Source: an uncultured Chlorobiota bacterium (GTDB lineage Bacteria > Bacteroidota > Bacteroidia > Bacteroidales > JAADGE01). Taken from it: a stretch of DNA of 24,002 nucleotides. A program made the position numbers and the translations under genes. Below the pieces are notes generated by a model that was given only the letters and a program-made list of their open reading frames with translations, had not been told where the DNA came from and did not search any database. The DNA lies in assembly GCA_947311265.1 (NCBI GenBank), contig CAMZKQ010000122.1, positions 1-24,002 of the forward strand. The letters are read 5' to 3'. Positions 7,884-15,409 of the stretch are shown piece by piece (position 1 is the stretch's first letter; each line of letters begins with the position of its first letter).

Positions 7884-7886
7884 TTA

Positions 7887-8375
7887 TTAGGGCTGATTTT
7901 TAGTTGCTTTTTCTACTGTAAAGCCGGCTGAATATAAAATTGGCTCGTCATTTTTTCGCATAGCATGTTGCATCTGAAATTTGTAAACGCCTGTTTCTAC
8001 AAATTTTATTTGGCGTTTATAGAGGAATTTACAATCTATCTTCGAGCCTCTTTTTTTGCCTAACCATTTGCCAGAGGCATCTGCCAGAAAAAACTGAACT
8101 GTGTCGGTCTGTATAGCCCCCGAAGGGGCTTTGGCAGATATTACAAGCCAAATATTTGAAGTCCGGAAAGTTTCCTTTGCCGAAATATTAGCAAACACAT
8201 TGTATGGTATATCAATTTTAGGGATTTCAATATCAAAAGTTACGGCCTGTTTGGCTTGCCACTTCTCCGAGTTAAATGTGTACTGCTCGCTAAATACTTG
8301 ATTCCCAGAACATGAGAATAGCAGGGGAGTTAGCATAAATAGAGCAAAAAATAAAAATCTATTTCTTTTCATCAT
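7887..8375 (-). CDS. gldH: Gliding-motility-type lipoprotein GldH
   Basis: A 162-residue lipoprotein (lipobox LLFSC, Cys22). The features match GldH: YNVFANISAK and SNIWLVISAKAPSG in the middle, DASGKWLGKKRG (about 104-115), IKFVETGVYKFQMQHAMR (about 129-146) near the end. In Flavobacterium johnsoniae GldH is needed for gliding and the linked type IX secretion phenotype. Homologues occur in non-gliding relatives, so motility is not implied by this gene alone. The ATG at 8373-8375 lies inside the 3' end of ricT (17-nt overlap; a second ATG follows immediately), which suggests translational coupling. The order holB-ricT-gldH is the usual one in the phylum and supports the call. Confidence 0.85.
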   Translation of the reverse strand: MMKRNRFLFFALFMLTPLLFSCSGNQVFSEQYTFNSEKWQAKQAVTFDIEIPKIDIPYNVFANISAKETFRTSNIWLVISAKAPSGAIQTDTVQFFLADASGKWLGKKRGSKIDCKFLYKRQIKFVETGVYKFQMQHAMRKNDEPILYSAGFTVEKATKNQP

Positions 8376-9666
8376 TTCTTTTGTTGGGCGAATGCTTTTT
8401 GTTTGCTGGATTTTTAGGGGTTACAGCTGGTTTATTGCCACCTTGTTTGTTGGCTGGTTTATTGGGGCGTTTTCTTCGGTTGTTCTTTTTTTTCGGCACT
8501 GTTTTTTGTGTTGAGGTTTGTTTATTATTTCCCTCTTGTTTGTTTTGTGGGTTTCGTTTTTTTCGGTTGTTATTTTTTTTTCTTCGAGGTTTTTGTTTTT
8601 TTGATTTTAAGTTATCAAATCGAGTTAAACTTTCTTCTCCGATTACATTTTTATAGCCCAAATTTTCGGTAATAAGTGTTTCATCTACAATAAGCAGTTT
8701 TTCGGGTTGCTCACCGGCTTTATTCATTGCCTGTATTTCCTTCACCCTTTCTATTGGGAGTGTAATGTAAGTCTTTAAGTTATTCACTTCCATGGTGTAG
8801 AGCATTGTGCCTTGCAGAATATCCCGCTTTACATATCTTGCCCGCCCTGCTTTGCTTTCGAGTGAGCGTTTTTGTGGAAAATTTTTAAGGGCATCTATGT
8901 AATTATCAATTTCAAAATTGAGGCAACATTTTAGTTTTCCGCATTGTCCAGTGAGTTTATCTGGGTTAAGCCCAAGCTCTTGCAAGCGTGCAGCATCGGT
9001 GCTTACAGTTTCAAAGTCGGTTTTCCAAGAGGAGCAGCAAAGTTCTCTTCCGCAAGAGCCAATCCCACCAATTCGCCCAGCCTCTTGCCTTGCTCCAATT
9101 TGTTTCATTTCTATCCGGATTTTAAATTCGGCAGCTAATACACGTATTAATTCTCTGAAATCGACACGCTTATCGGCAATGTAATAAAAAATGGCTTTCG
9201 AGCCGTCGCCCTTAAACTCAACATCACCAATTTTCATATCCAAGCTAAGTCCTGTGGCGAGTTTTCGGGCTTTTAGCATTACTTCTTCTTCACGGGCAAT
9301 GGCCATGTCCCATTTTTCAATGTCGGCTTCTGTTGCTTTTCGGTATATTTTCTTGAACTCTTTTCGTGCGGAAACTTTTTTCTTTTTGAGTTGCTTTAGT
9401 ACAATTTCGCCAACGGCGGAAACTGTGCCTGTATCGTGTCCTGGCGAAGCCTCTACAACAATATTATCCCCCACTTTAAGGGGGATTTTATCTACGTTAA
9501 GAAAAAAATCTTTGTTCGTGCTTTTAAACTGCACCTCAACAATGTCCTGCGAGTCGATGCCAGGTGGCACGTCTTTCAACCAGTCGAATACATTGAGTTT
9601 ACTACTACAGCCTGAACATCCTTTGCTGGAAGAGCAGCCTCTTTTTATTTTTTTATTTTCTGTCAT
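8359..9666 (-). CDS. ricT: PSP1-domain protein RicT (YaaT-like) with basic tail
   Basis: 435 residues from the ATG at 9664-9666; an in-frame TTG at 9696 would add ten residues but the Cys-rich start MTENKKIKRGCSSSKGCSGC fits the family better. An N-terminal Cys cluster (C11, C17, C20) precedes the PSP1 domain (about 100-265). Its conserved GSCGRELCCSSWKTDF (C205, C210, C211) and QCGKLKCCLNFE (C242, C247, C248) are intact. In Bacillus YaaT/RicT binds RicA and RicF, carries iron-sulfur clusters and affects RNA processing; the role in Bacteroidota is not established. Residues from about 354 to 435 form a Lys/Arg/Asn/Pro-rich disordered tail, possibly nucleic-acid binding. It sits between holB and gldH as is standard for the phylum. 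Confidence 0.92.
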   Translation of the reverse strand: MTENKKIKRGCSSSKGCSGCSSKLNVFDWLKDVPPGIDSQDIVEVQFKSTNKDFFLNVDKIPLKVGDNIVVEASPGHDTGTVSAVGEIVLKQLKKKKVSARKEFKKIYRKATEADIEKWDMAIAREEEVMLKARKLATGLSLDMKIGDVEFKGDGSKAIFYYIADKRVDFRELIRVLAAEFKIRIEMKQIGARQEAGRIGGIGSCGRELCCSSWKTDFETVSTDAARLQELGLNPDKLTGQCGKLKCCLNFEIDNYIDALKNFPQKRSLESKAGRARYVKRDILQGTMLYTMEVNNLKTYITLPIERVKEIQAMNKAGEQPEKLLIVDETLITENLGYKNVIGEESLTRFDNLKSKKQKPRRKKNNNRKKRNPQNKQEGNNKQTSTQKTVPKKKNNRRKRPNKPANKQGGNKPAVTPKNPANKKHSPNKRNDEKK

Positions 9667-10057
9667 TATACTGTGGTTTAGGCACAGTAAAATCAATAAG
9701 TCTAATGTTTTTTAATGGTTTTTAAGTGTTAATTTTTGACCATTTGTGTTGGCATTAATGGGCTTATAATATTACCTTTAGCTATATCCCGAACTTTATT
9801 TTTACCTTTAAATCTCCCTATTTAATGGGCTGAAATTTTATAAAAAAGGCAAGTTGTTTACCATCAGGCATTTAGTTTTAAAGTTGTAAGTAAGTAATCT
9901 TAATGCAAAATGAAATTTATATAGAATACCGCTCTTAAAATAGTGGGCAGTTGTGTTCACAAATAACTGAGCACCAGAGGTGTGGTATGTGTTGATATAT
10001 TTAGGGCTGTTATTGATTTTTTTTTGCCAAAATATATTGTGATTGACTATGATTTTA
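9667..10057. other. 391-nt intergenic region between holB and ricT
   Basis: Apart from the hairpin next to ricT I see no gene here. There is no exact minus-strand TAnnTTTG element. The plus strand is strongly T-rich (9721-9780: T 29, A 15, G 10, C 6). A short inverted repeat CACCagaGGTG lies at about 9972-9982. The length is unusual inside a normally tight cluster. Confidence 0.5.
9668..9690 (-). promoter_or_regulatory. Small hairpin immediately before the ricT start
   Basis: TACTGTG (9669-9675) and CACAGTA (9683-9689) form a perfect 7-bp stem with a 7-nt loop. The stem ends two bases upstream of the ricT ATG at 9666. In the mRNA it would sit where ribosomes load, so it may tune translation or mark a binding site. 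Confidence 0.35.
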
Positions 10058-11206
10058 CTATGGTTTTATTTTTATTAAACGAGTTATTTTAAGTGCCAAA
10101 TCCAAAAGAATCATCTTGCTGTTGCCATTTCTTTCGATATGCCTAAGTGCAAGGTTAAACTCTTGGGATAGCTGATTTATATTGTTTTTATGGATAAATG
10201 GTGAAAATTTCTGAGCAAATTCAGCTTCTTTTTTAGCCAAATATACGATTTTGTTTTTGTTTTCGGGCGAAATATTTAAAATAAAAGTTTCTCGTAGCAT
10301 TTTTAAGGAATATTCTAGGAAAAATTTATGGTGTTCTCGCCCTTGTTTTGCAATCTCTTCGGTAAGTGTAATTAGCTCCAATACCTTTACCCCAAATGCG
10401 TAGCGCATAATTGCAGCAAAGTTTTTGAAATTTTCCGACTCCTCTTGTACATCATAGTTTTTAATTTCTTTTGTGGCTTTGATATAATTACCATCTGCAA
10501 GGCGAACAATATCTTCTATTTTCTGATCAGAAAAGGCATTAAATTTAGCTTTTAAAGTGGTGGACATGCTTTCTCGGTCTATTTTAGGGATTTTAAAAAG
10601 CTGTGTTCTGGATAATATTGTTTGGATAATTTGGTCGGGGTACTGCGATACTAAAATAAAGACCGTTTTGGGCGGTGGCTCTTCTATCATTTTAAGTAAT
10701 TTATTGGAGGCCGAAATGTTCATTTTTTCAGGTTTCCAGATAATCATTACTTTGTATTCTGCCTCGAAGGTTTTTAAGTTTAATTTCCTTATAATTTCTT
10801 GGCTTTCGTGGGCAAAAATACCGGCCTGTTGGTTTTCTGTGCCAATAAAATCGAGCCAACTCTCTAGGCTATGATAGGGGGTTTGGGTTATAAAATCTCG
10901 CCATTGTGGCAAATAGTTATCGCTTACTGGTTTTGATATTTTTTTTGTTTTTACCACCGGAAAAATAAAGTGCAAATCGGGGTGTACAAGTTTTGATATT
11001 TTTTTACAGGGAGCACATTCGCCGCAAGAGTCTTGTTCGGTGCGGTTTTCGCAAGCCAGATATTGAGCATAGGCGATAGCCAAAGCCAGTTTTCCGTTGC
11101 CCGAAGGGCCTACAAAAAGCTGGGCATGGCTTACTCTTTGGTTTAAGATAGTACCAATTAGTTTTTTTTTAATTTGGGTATGTCCTGCAATGTCTTTAAA
11201 ACGCAT
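10058..11206 (-). CDS. holB: DNA polymerase III delta' subunit, clamp-loader
   Basis: A 382-residue clamp-loader subunit. The N-terminus MRFKDIAGHTQIKKKL and HAQLFVGPSGNGKLALA (P-loop G33-K39) are typical of delta'/gamma-type AAA+ subunits in this phylum. A zinc module is present (Cys52, 61, 64, 67), then HPDLHFIFPVV. The sensor-1-like region reads NKLLKMIEEPPPKTVFILVS, and TILSRTQLFKIPKI follows. The protein acts at the replication fork with DnaX and HolA to load the sliding clamp. Upstream of the ATG (11204-11206) is a TACATTTG box only five bases away, so the transcript may be nearly leaderless. The gene heads the group holB-ricT-gldH, though a 391-nt spacer separates it from ricT. Confidence 0.93.
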   Translation of the reverse strand: MRFKDIAGHTQIKKKLIGTILNQRVSHAQLFVGPSGNGKLALAIAYAQYLACENRTEQDSCGECAPCKKISKLVHPDLHFIFPVVKTKKISKPVSDNYLPQWRDFITQTPYHSLESWLDFIGTENQQAGIFAHESQEIIRKLNLKTFEAEYKVMIIWKPEKMNISASNKLLKMIEEPPPKTVFILVSQYPDQIIQTILSRTQLFKIPKIDRESMSTTLKAKFNAFSDQKIEDIVRLADGNYIKATKEIKNYDVQEESENFKNFAAIMRYAFGVKVLELITLTEEIAKQGREHHKFFLEYSLKMLRETFILNISPENKNKIVYLAKKEAEFAQKFSPFIHKNNINQLSQEFNLALRHIERNGNSKMILLDLALKITRLIKIKP

Positions 11207-11211
11207 CGCTG

Positions 11212-11219
11212 CAAATGTA
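11212..11219 (-). promoter_or_regulatory. -7 element immediately before holB
   Basis: TACATTTG on the minus strand fits TAnnTTTG exactly and ends five bases before the holB ATG. TTTA at 11241-11244 (spacing 21) is a weak -33 candidate. If used, transcription would begin at or beside the start codon. Confidence 0.5.
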
Positions 11220-11360
11220 AGAAAAGATAATGGGTTTTTGTAAAATCATACATTTAAAGTTTCCCTGTAGAAAGGCAATAAATTATGTTATAGAACGTAT
11301 TTATTAATATAAAGTATTGTTTGCTGTTTCTCTGGTCTTGTTTCGGCAAGTACCTGTGCA

Positions 11361-11393
11361 TAATTTTGTTGTATTGCAAAGCCTGTATATTTG
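11361..11393 (+). promoter_or_regulatory. Tandem -7 elements for the DUF2147 gene
   Basis: TAATTTTG (11361-11368) and TATATTTG (11386-11393) both fit TAnnTTTG. The TTTG at 11365-11368 lies 17 nt before the second box and could serve as its -33. Either choice leaves a leader of about 140 nt or more before the ATG at 11538. Confidence 0.4.
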
Positions 11394-11537
11394 CTAGTTA
11401 CAGAATTGTGTAAGCTACTTTAAAGTACCACTTAGTGCTTATTATTAATTAAAAATTATATAGAAGTATTGAAATCTCAAATTTTATATCTATTTTTAGC
11501 AACACATTTACTCACTAAATATTTTAATCAAAAAATT

Positions 11538-11990
11538 ATGAAAAAATCATTCTTTATTTTTATAGCGATATTTTCGCTTTCACTATTTGCAAATAGTACT
11601 TTTGCACAAGCCGACCAAATTGTTGGGCTTTGGAAAACGATTGACGATGAGACTGGTAAGGCAAAAGCACACGTTAAAATCTTTAAAGCTACCAATGGCT
11701 ATTATTATGGGCGAATTGTAAAATTAATAGGCAAAGACCCCAATTCTAAATGTACGGCTTGTAAGGGCGACTTGAAAGACAAGAAAGTAGTCGGTATGCT
11801 AATAATTACACGCATGGAAGTAGATGGCGATGAGCTAGACAGTGGGCAGATTTTAGATGCCGCTAATGGCACTTTTTACCACTGTACCCTAGGGTTAGAT
11901 GACAATAACAAGGATAAGCTAAATGTACGAGGCTCTATAGATAGCTGGGGGCTAGCTGGTAGAACGCAAGTTTGGCATAGGATAAAATAA
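11538..11990 (+). CDS. DUF2147-family secreted protein
   Basis: 150 residues from the ATG at 11538. A TTG at 11469 would add 23 residues in front of a complete signal peptide, so it is rejected. The signal peptide ends at about STFA-Q. The mature part begins with DQIVGLWKTIDDETGKAKAHVKIF and includes YYYGRIVKLIGKD, a CTAC pair (CxxC) followed by GDLKDKKVVGMLII, and ends GLAGRTQVWHRIK. These are DUF2147 hallmarks, a lipocalin-like beta-barrel of unknown function found as an exported protein in many Gram-negative bacteria. The CxxC is usual in Bacteroidota members and might bind metal or form a disulfide. Monocistronic, with a long leader and its own terminator. Confidence 0.88.
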   Translation: MKKSFFIFIAIFSLSLFANSTFAQADQIVGLWKTIDDETGKAKAHVKIFKATNGYYYGRIVKLIGKDPNSKCTACKGDLKDKKVVGMLIITRMEVDGDELDSGQILDAANGTFYHCTLGLDDNNKDKLNVRGSIDSWGLAGRTQVWHRIK

Positions 11991-12002
11991 GTTAAATAGA
12001 AT

Positions 12003-12044
12003 AAAAAACGAGGCATTCAAAATATTTTGAATGCCTCGTTTTTT
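12003..12044. terminator. Perfect bidirectional intrinsic terminator
   Basis: A 42-nt perfect palindrome with 21-nt arms. The core is CGAGGCATTC / GAATGCCTCG, flanked by A tracts on the left and T tracts on the right. It begins 12 nt after the DUF2147 stop and ends 4 nt before the xth stop codon on the other strand, so it can end transcription from both sides. Confidence 0.92.
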
Positions 12045-12048
12045 TGTT

Positions 12049-12813
12049 CTAAAAATCAGCTAAAACGACTACCGGGCAATGGTCGGAGTGTACCGCATTG
12101 GGTAGGATAGAAGCCCCTTTTAGTTGGTCTGCAAAAGCGTTGCTTACCATATTGTAGTCGATACGCCAGCCTTTGTTGCGAGAGCGGGCGGCAGCTCGGT
12201 AGCTCCACCAACTGTAGTGGTGCGGCTCTTGATTAAACACTCTAAAAGAATCGGTGAAACCATCATCTACAAAGTGTTGAAACCACTCTCTCTCTTCGGG
12301 CAGAAAGCCCGATGTTTTTTGCTGTTTGGTAGGATTATGAATGTCAATCCAAAGGCGGCAAATATTATAATCGCCTGATATTATTAAGAATTTCCGAGTC
12401 TTTTGCAGTTCGTTAATATAGGCTCTAAAATCTGTAAGCCACTGCATTTTAAAGGCTTGTCGCAATTCATTTGAGCCAGATGGGTGGTACACACTAATTA
12501 CAGAAACTTCGCCGTAGTCGGCTCGGATAAATCGCCCTTCAAAATCGTATTTTTCAATATCCATACCATAAACCACCTTATCGGGCTTTTGTTTTGTAAG
12601 TATGCCTGTGCCGCTATAGCCTTTCTTTTGGGCAGAGAACCAGTAGCAATGGTAACCCAAATCTGTAAATAACTTCTCCTCGATTTGTTCGGGCTGTGCT
12701 TTGGTTTCTTGTAGGCAAACGATGTCTGGGTTTTCGGCTTTTAGCCAGCCTACAAAGTCTTTTTTTATGGCGGCTCGTATGCCGTTAAGGTTGTAGGATA
12801 TTATTTTTTTCAT
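12049..12813 (-). CDS. xth: Exodeoxyribonuclease III (AP endonuclease)
   Basis: A 254-residue enzyme of normal length for the ExoIII/APE1 family. It cuts DNA 5' to abasic sites and degrades 3' ends in base-excision repair. Catalytic motifs are seen: SYNLNGIRA (N8, N10), CLQETKAQ (E36), GDYNICRLWIDIHNP (D148, N150), WRIDYNMVS and HSDHCPV (D244, H245). The Arg-Leu-Trp stretch after GDYNIC differs slightly from the commoner H-x-x form but does not touch the catalytic residues. It is the last gene of a three-gene operon (mscS-like, FKBP, xth) and starts 6 nt after the FKBP stop. Confidence 0.95.
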   Translation of the reverse strand: MKKIISYNLNGIRAAIKKDFVGWLKAENPDIVCLQETKAQPEQIEEKLFTDLGYHCYWFSAQKKGYSGTGILTKQKPDKVVYGMDIEKYDFEGRFIRADYGEVSVISVYHPSGSNELRQAFKMQWLTDFRAYINELQKTRKFLIISGDYNICRLWIDIHNPTKQQKTSGFLPEEREWFQHFVDDGFTDSFRVFNQEPHHYSWWSYRAAARSRNKGWRIDYNMVSNAFADQLKGASILPNAVHSDHCPVVVLADF

Positions 12814-12819
12814 GATTTT

Positions 12820-13302
12820 TTATTGGTTACGCACAATTTTTATTAGGCGGATTTCAAAAATAATGGCTGAGTATGGGGGGATTAGTCCTTCTCTTTTTTT
12901 GCCGTAAGCCAAGTCTGGGGGAAGCCCTAGTATTGCAGAGTCGCCTACATTCATCATTCTTAAGCCTTCGTCCCAGCCTTTGATTGCAGGGTATTGGTTA
13001 AATATTTGCACTATTGGTGCGTAGTAGTCGGTGCTAAGGAACTGGGTTTTATTATCGACCAGTTTCCCGGTAACGTTTATAAAAATGGAGTCGCCTGTTT
13101 GGGGTTTTAATAAGTTGTCGCCTTGTGCGGTGTCGTTTAATATAAAAAACAAGCCACTCTCTAGTGACGGAATGTCGTTGTGTTTGCTTGCCACGTATTT
13201 TTGGAGTAAGATAATTTGGTCTTCTTCTCGTTCGTTGGAACAGGCAGAAAATATTGAAATTATTAGGGCTAGTAAAAGTAATTTAGTTGGTGTAAGTTTC
13301 AT
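12820..13302 (-). CDS. FKBP-type peptidyl-prolyl isomerase lipoprotein
   Basis: A 160-residue lipoprotein (lipobox SACS, Cys21 region) with one FKBP domain (about 65-158). Typical segments are GDSIFINVTGKL, AIKGWDEGLRMMNVGDSAILGLPPDLAYG (in parts, about 105-133), then IPPYSAIIFEIRLIKI. The domain catalyses proline isomerisation or acts as a chaperone for exported proteins. The usual Tyr of the first strand and the DG-x-x-FDSS segment are diverged (LVDNKTQFLSTD), so activity may be low. Similar lipoproteins include GldI of gliding flavobacteria, but the similarity is not enough to name it. Second gene of the mscS-xth operon: 23 nt after the upstream gene, 6 nt before xth. Confidence 0.85.
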   Translation of the reverse strand: MKLTPTKLLLLALIISIFSACSNEREEDQIILLQKYVASKHNDIPSLESGLFFILNDTAQGDNLLKPQTGDSIFINVTGKLVDNKTQFLSTDYYAPIVQIFNQYPAIKGWDEGLRMMNVGDSAILGLPPDLAYGKKREGLIPPYSAIIFEIRLIKIVRNQ

Positions 13303-13325
13303 TTTGATGTAATTATAGCCTAGTT

Positions 13326-14036
13326 TTATTCAAATGTTTTGCGTAAATTATTTTCGATATTGTAAAAAAACTTTTTTTCTAACGAAAAAATAGTGAGTTC
13401 GATTAAATAAAACTGCTCATCTTGTTGCAGTGGTTTTATCTGCGGATTTTTTTTTAATGATGCCCAAGGCAGGTTTATAGCTGCATTTTTTAGTTCTCCA
13501 ATAGTTTCAATAAGGGGTTTGTTTTTAGGGATATTTAGTTGAAATGTATGCCCGCTAATGGTTTCGGCATGCTCTTCTTTTTTTATTTCTGCACCTACAA
13601 GTTTAGAGTAAGGGAATTGTACGACTGTACCTTGCTCATTTTCAAGTGTTAGTAGCCGGTTTTTCATTGCTGTAATTTTCCCTGCTGTGCCATTTACTTC
13701 GATATATTCGTTTACCGAAATATCGTTACCCGTTCGGAAAACAATGCCTGCAAGATAGTCTTTGAGGTAATAAAAGGAGGCCCAAAGTGCAATAACAAGA
13801 AGGACAATAAAAAGTCCTATGCCAACGGCAATATTTTTTTTTGCGAAAAAATGTAACGACCATGCAATAAAAACAAGCCAAATACTAAGCTCGGCAAAAG
13901 GGAAGTATTTTTGAGCGGTTTTTTTATATCTCTTATGGAAAATAAGTGGCAATGCAAATTTTAGCCCACGCAAAACGGCGTAAAGTAAAACGGCGTAAAA
14001 TAAAAATTTATAGATTGCAAAATTTGAAAATTCCAT
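13326..14036 (-). CDS. Small MscS-like mechanosensitive channel family protein
   Basis: A 236-residue inner-membrane protein. Three hydrophobic helices (about 7-33, 44-65, 69-95) are followed by the MscS beta-domain: KDYLAGIVFRTGNDISVNEYIEVNGTAG (in parts, about 92-118), then RLLTLENEQGTVVQFPYSKL. It is shorter than E. coli MscS (286) and the C-terminal cage region is reduced. The family opens under membrane tension to release solutes, but many short members have untested activity. First gene of a three-gene operon with a consensus promoter just upstream. Confidence 0.85.
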   Translation of the reverse strand: MEFSNFAIYKFLFYAVLLYAVLRGLKFALPLIFHKRYKKTAQKYFPFAELSIWLVFIAWSLHFFAKKNIAVGIGLFIVLLVIALWASFYYLKDYLAGIVFRTGNDISVNEYIEVNGTAGKITAMKNRLLTLENEQGTVVQFPYSKLVGAEIKKEEHAETISGHTFQLNIPKNKPLIETIGELKNAAINLPWASLKKNPQIKPLQQDEQFYLIELTIFSLEKKFFYNIENNLRKTFE

Positions 14037-14063
14037 GCTAAGGCATTAAAAATAAAATAAAGC

Positions 14064-14094
14064 CAAATGTATTGAAAATATCATAAAAAGCAAA
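14064..14094 (-). promoter_or_regulatory. Consensus Bacteroidota promoter for the mscS-fkbp-xth operon
   Basis: On the minus strand TTTG (14091-14094) and TACATTTG (14064-14071) are separated by exactly 19 nt. This matches the known -33/-7 pattern TTTG-N19-TAnnTTTG with no mismatch. The predicted start lies about 20 nt before the ATG at 14036. This is the best promoter match I found in the window. Confidence 0.65.
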
Positions 14095-14166
14095 AAAAAC
14101 AGTTACCACTTTGGCGAGGATAGCATAAGTTAAAAATACAAAATTAGAATATTTGTATATTTATGC

Positions 14167-14174
14167 TAAATTTG
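14167..14174 (+). promoter_or_regulatory. -7 element for the DUF4350 gene
   Basis: TAAATTTG fits TAnnTTTG and lies 38 nt before the TTG start at 14213. No TTTG is at the expected 19-21 nt spacing; the nearest is at 14152-14155, only 11 nt away. Confidence 0.4.
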
Positions 14175-14212
14175 TAAGTGCTTAGCTGCGGTTACTTCAA
14201 ATAATAAAGGTA

Positions 14213-15388
14213 TTGAAAAAAGCGTATATAAAATATTATATAATTTTAGGGCTTAGTTTGCTGGCTTTGGTAAGTTACGAAAATTTCCGAGATAAACCAA
14301 TCGACTGGAAGTTTACATTAAGCAAGGACGATAAAATCCCTTATGGTACATACGTGCTGTACAATACTTTGGAGGATATTTTTAAAGCACAAGAGATTAT
14401 AAATAATCGCCAAACGTTATATCAATATAAATTTTTTAACGAGGAGGAGGGGCAGAACTTTATTTTTATTGCCAATCATTTTAAATTGGACGATTTAGAT
14501 ACTGATATTTTATTAGAGTTTGCCAATAAAGGCTCTAGCATTTTCATTGCGGCCAATAGTTTTGAAAAAACATTTAGAGATACATTAAATATTGCAACAT
14601 CTACAGAATTTGCTTTTGTGAGCAAAGGTGCAGTCCTAGAGTTTGCTAATCCAAAGCTGAAAACTGAAAAAAAATATAGCTTTAAAAAAGCAATTGGGGG
14701 GCGTTTTTTCTCAAAAGTTGATACTGCAAATGCTGTTATCCTTGGCTTGCGAGATAAAACGGCAGTTAATTTTATAAAAGTGCCTTTTGGCAAAGGGGCT
14801 TTTTTCTTAAATACAGAGCCAGCCGCTTTTACAAATTATAATATGCTAGATTCTGCAAATGCAGAGTATGCTTACAAGGCCATTTCCTACCTGCCGGTAA
14901 AAACAACAGTATGGGACAATTACTCAAAAAAACAAGCTGCCGAAAAATCTCACCTTAGGTATATTTTTAAAAACCCAGCCTTAAAGGCTGGTTATAGCTT
15001 ATTGGCAATAAGTTTGCTTTTTTATATATTTTTTTCAGCAAAGCGAAAACAACGTGTTATTCCGGTTATGAAGCCTTTTAAAAATACATCGCTAAAATTT
15101 ACCGAAACCGTCGCTAGAGTTTACCTCCACAATAAGAACCATAAAGATATTGCCCTAAAAAAGTATAGCTATTTGCTCGATTTCTTACGCCGAAAGTATT
15201 ATATCCAAATTAATGACCAAACGCAGGTGGACTATGCCAGTATTGCTGAAAAATCTGGGGCAACAGAGGATACTGTAAAGTCTGTTTTTGCTTTGGCAAA
15301 AACAATTGAAAATTCGGATACTTTATCGGAAGCCCTATTGCTTAAATTTAATAATTGGGTTGAGCAATTTTATAAAGAGTGTTTGTGA
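14213..15388 (+). CDS. DUF4350-domain membrane protein
   Basis: 391 residues if translation begins at the TTG at 14213. No ATG lies near the N-terminus, and the TTG places Lys-Lys directly before the first membrane helix (about 7-22). A DUF4350 domain follows (IDWKFTLSKDDKIPYGTYVLYNTLEDIF in parts, about 30-57; then IFIANHFKLDDLDTDILLEFANKGSSIFIAA, an alpha/beta fold). A second helix at about 262-276 (YSLLAISLLFYIFFSA) precedes a cytoplasmic helical tail of about 110 residues. In Bacteroidota DUF4350 genes normally sit with a MoxR ATPase, DUF58 and DUF4129 genes; none is here, so this copy is orphaned. Role unknown; a partner of the MoxR/DUF58 system elsewhere is an inference. Confidence 0.82.
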   Translation: MKKAYIKYYIILGLSLLALVSYENFRDKPIDWKFTLSKDDKIPYGTYVLYNTLEDIFKAQEIINNRQTLYQYKFFNEEEGQNFIFIANHFKLDDLDTDILLEFANKGSSIFIAANSFEKTFRDTLNIATSTEFAFVSKGAVLEFANPKLKTEKKYSFKKAIGGRFFSKVDTANAVILGLRDKTAVNFIKVPFGKGAFFLNTEPAAFTNYNMLDSANAEYAYKAISYLPVKTTVWDNYSKKQAAEKSHLRYIFKNPALKAGYSLLAISLLFYIFFSAKRKQRVIPVMKPFKNTSLKFTETVARVYLHNKNHKDIALKKYSYLLDFLRRKYYIQINDQTQVDYASIAEKSGATEDTVKSVFALAKTIENSDTLSEALLLKFNNWVEQFYKECL

Positions 15389-15409
15389 AAAAAAGTAAGG
15401 GGCTAAATG

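Larger units (their letters stand above)
11207..11537. other. Divergent intergenic region, holB / DUF2147
   Basis: 331 nt without a gene. It holds the holB -7 box on the minus strand and two plus-strand TAnnTTTG boxes for the DUF2147 gene. A perfect 12-bp palindrome, TACTTTAAAGTA, lies at 11416-11427 about 25 nt downstream of the second box. Confidence 0.6.

Noticed and set aside
8381..8656. 91-residue hydrophobic plus-strand ORF over the end of ricT
   Set aside because: Its Phe/Leu-rich composition is the antisense reading of the Lys/Asn-rich tail of RicT.
9972..9982. CACCagaGGTG inverted repeat as an operator
   Set aside because: Only a 4-bp arm with no promoter element nearby; expected by chance.
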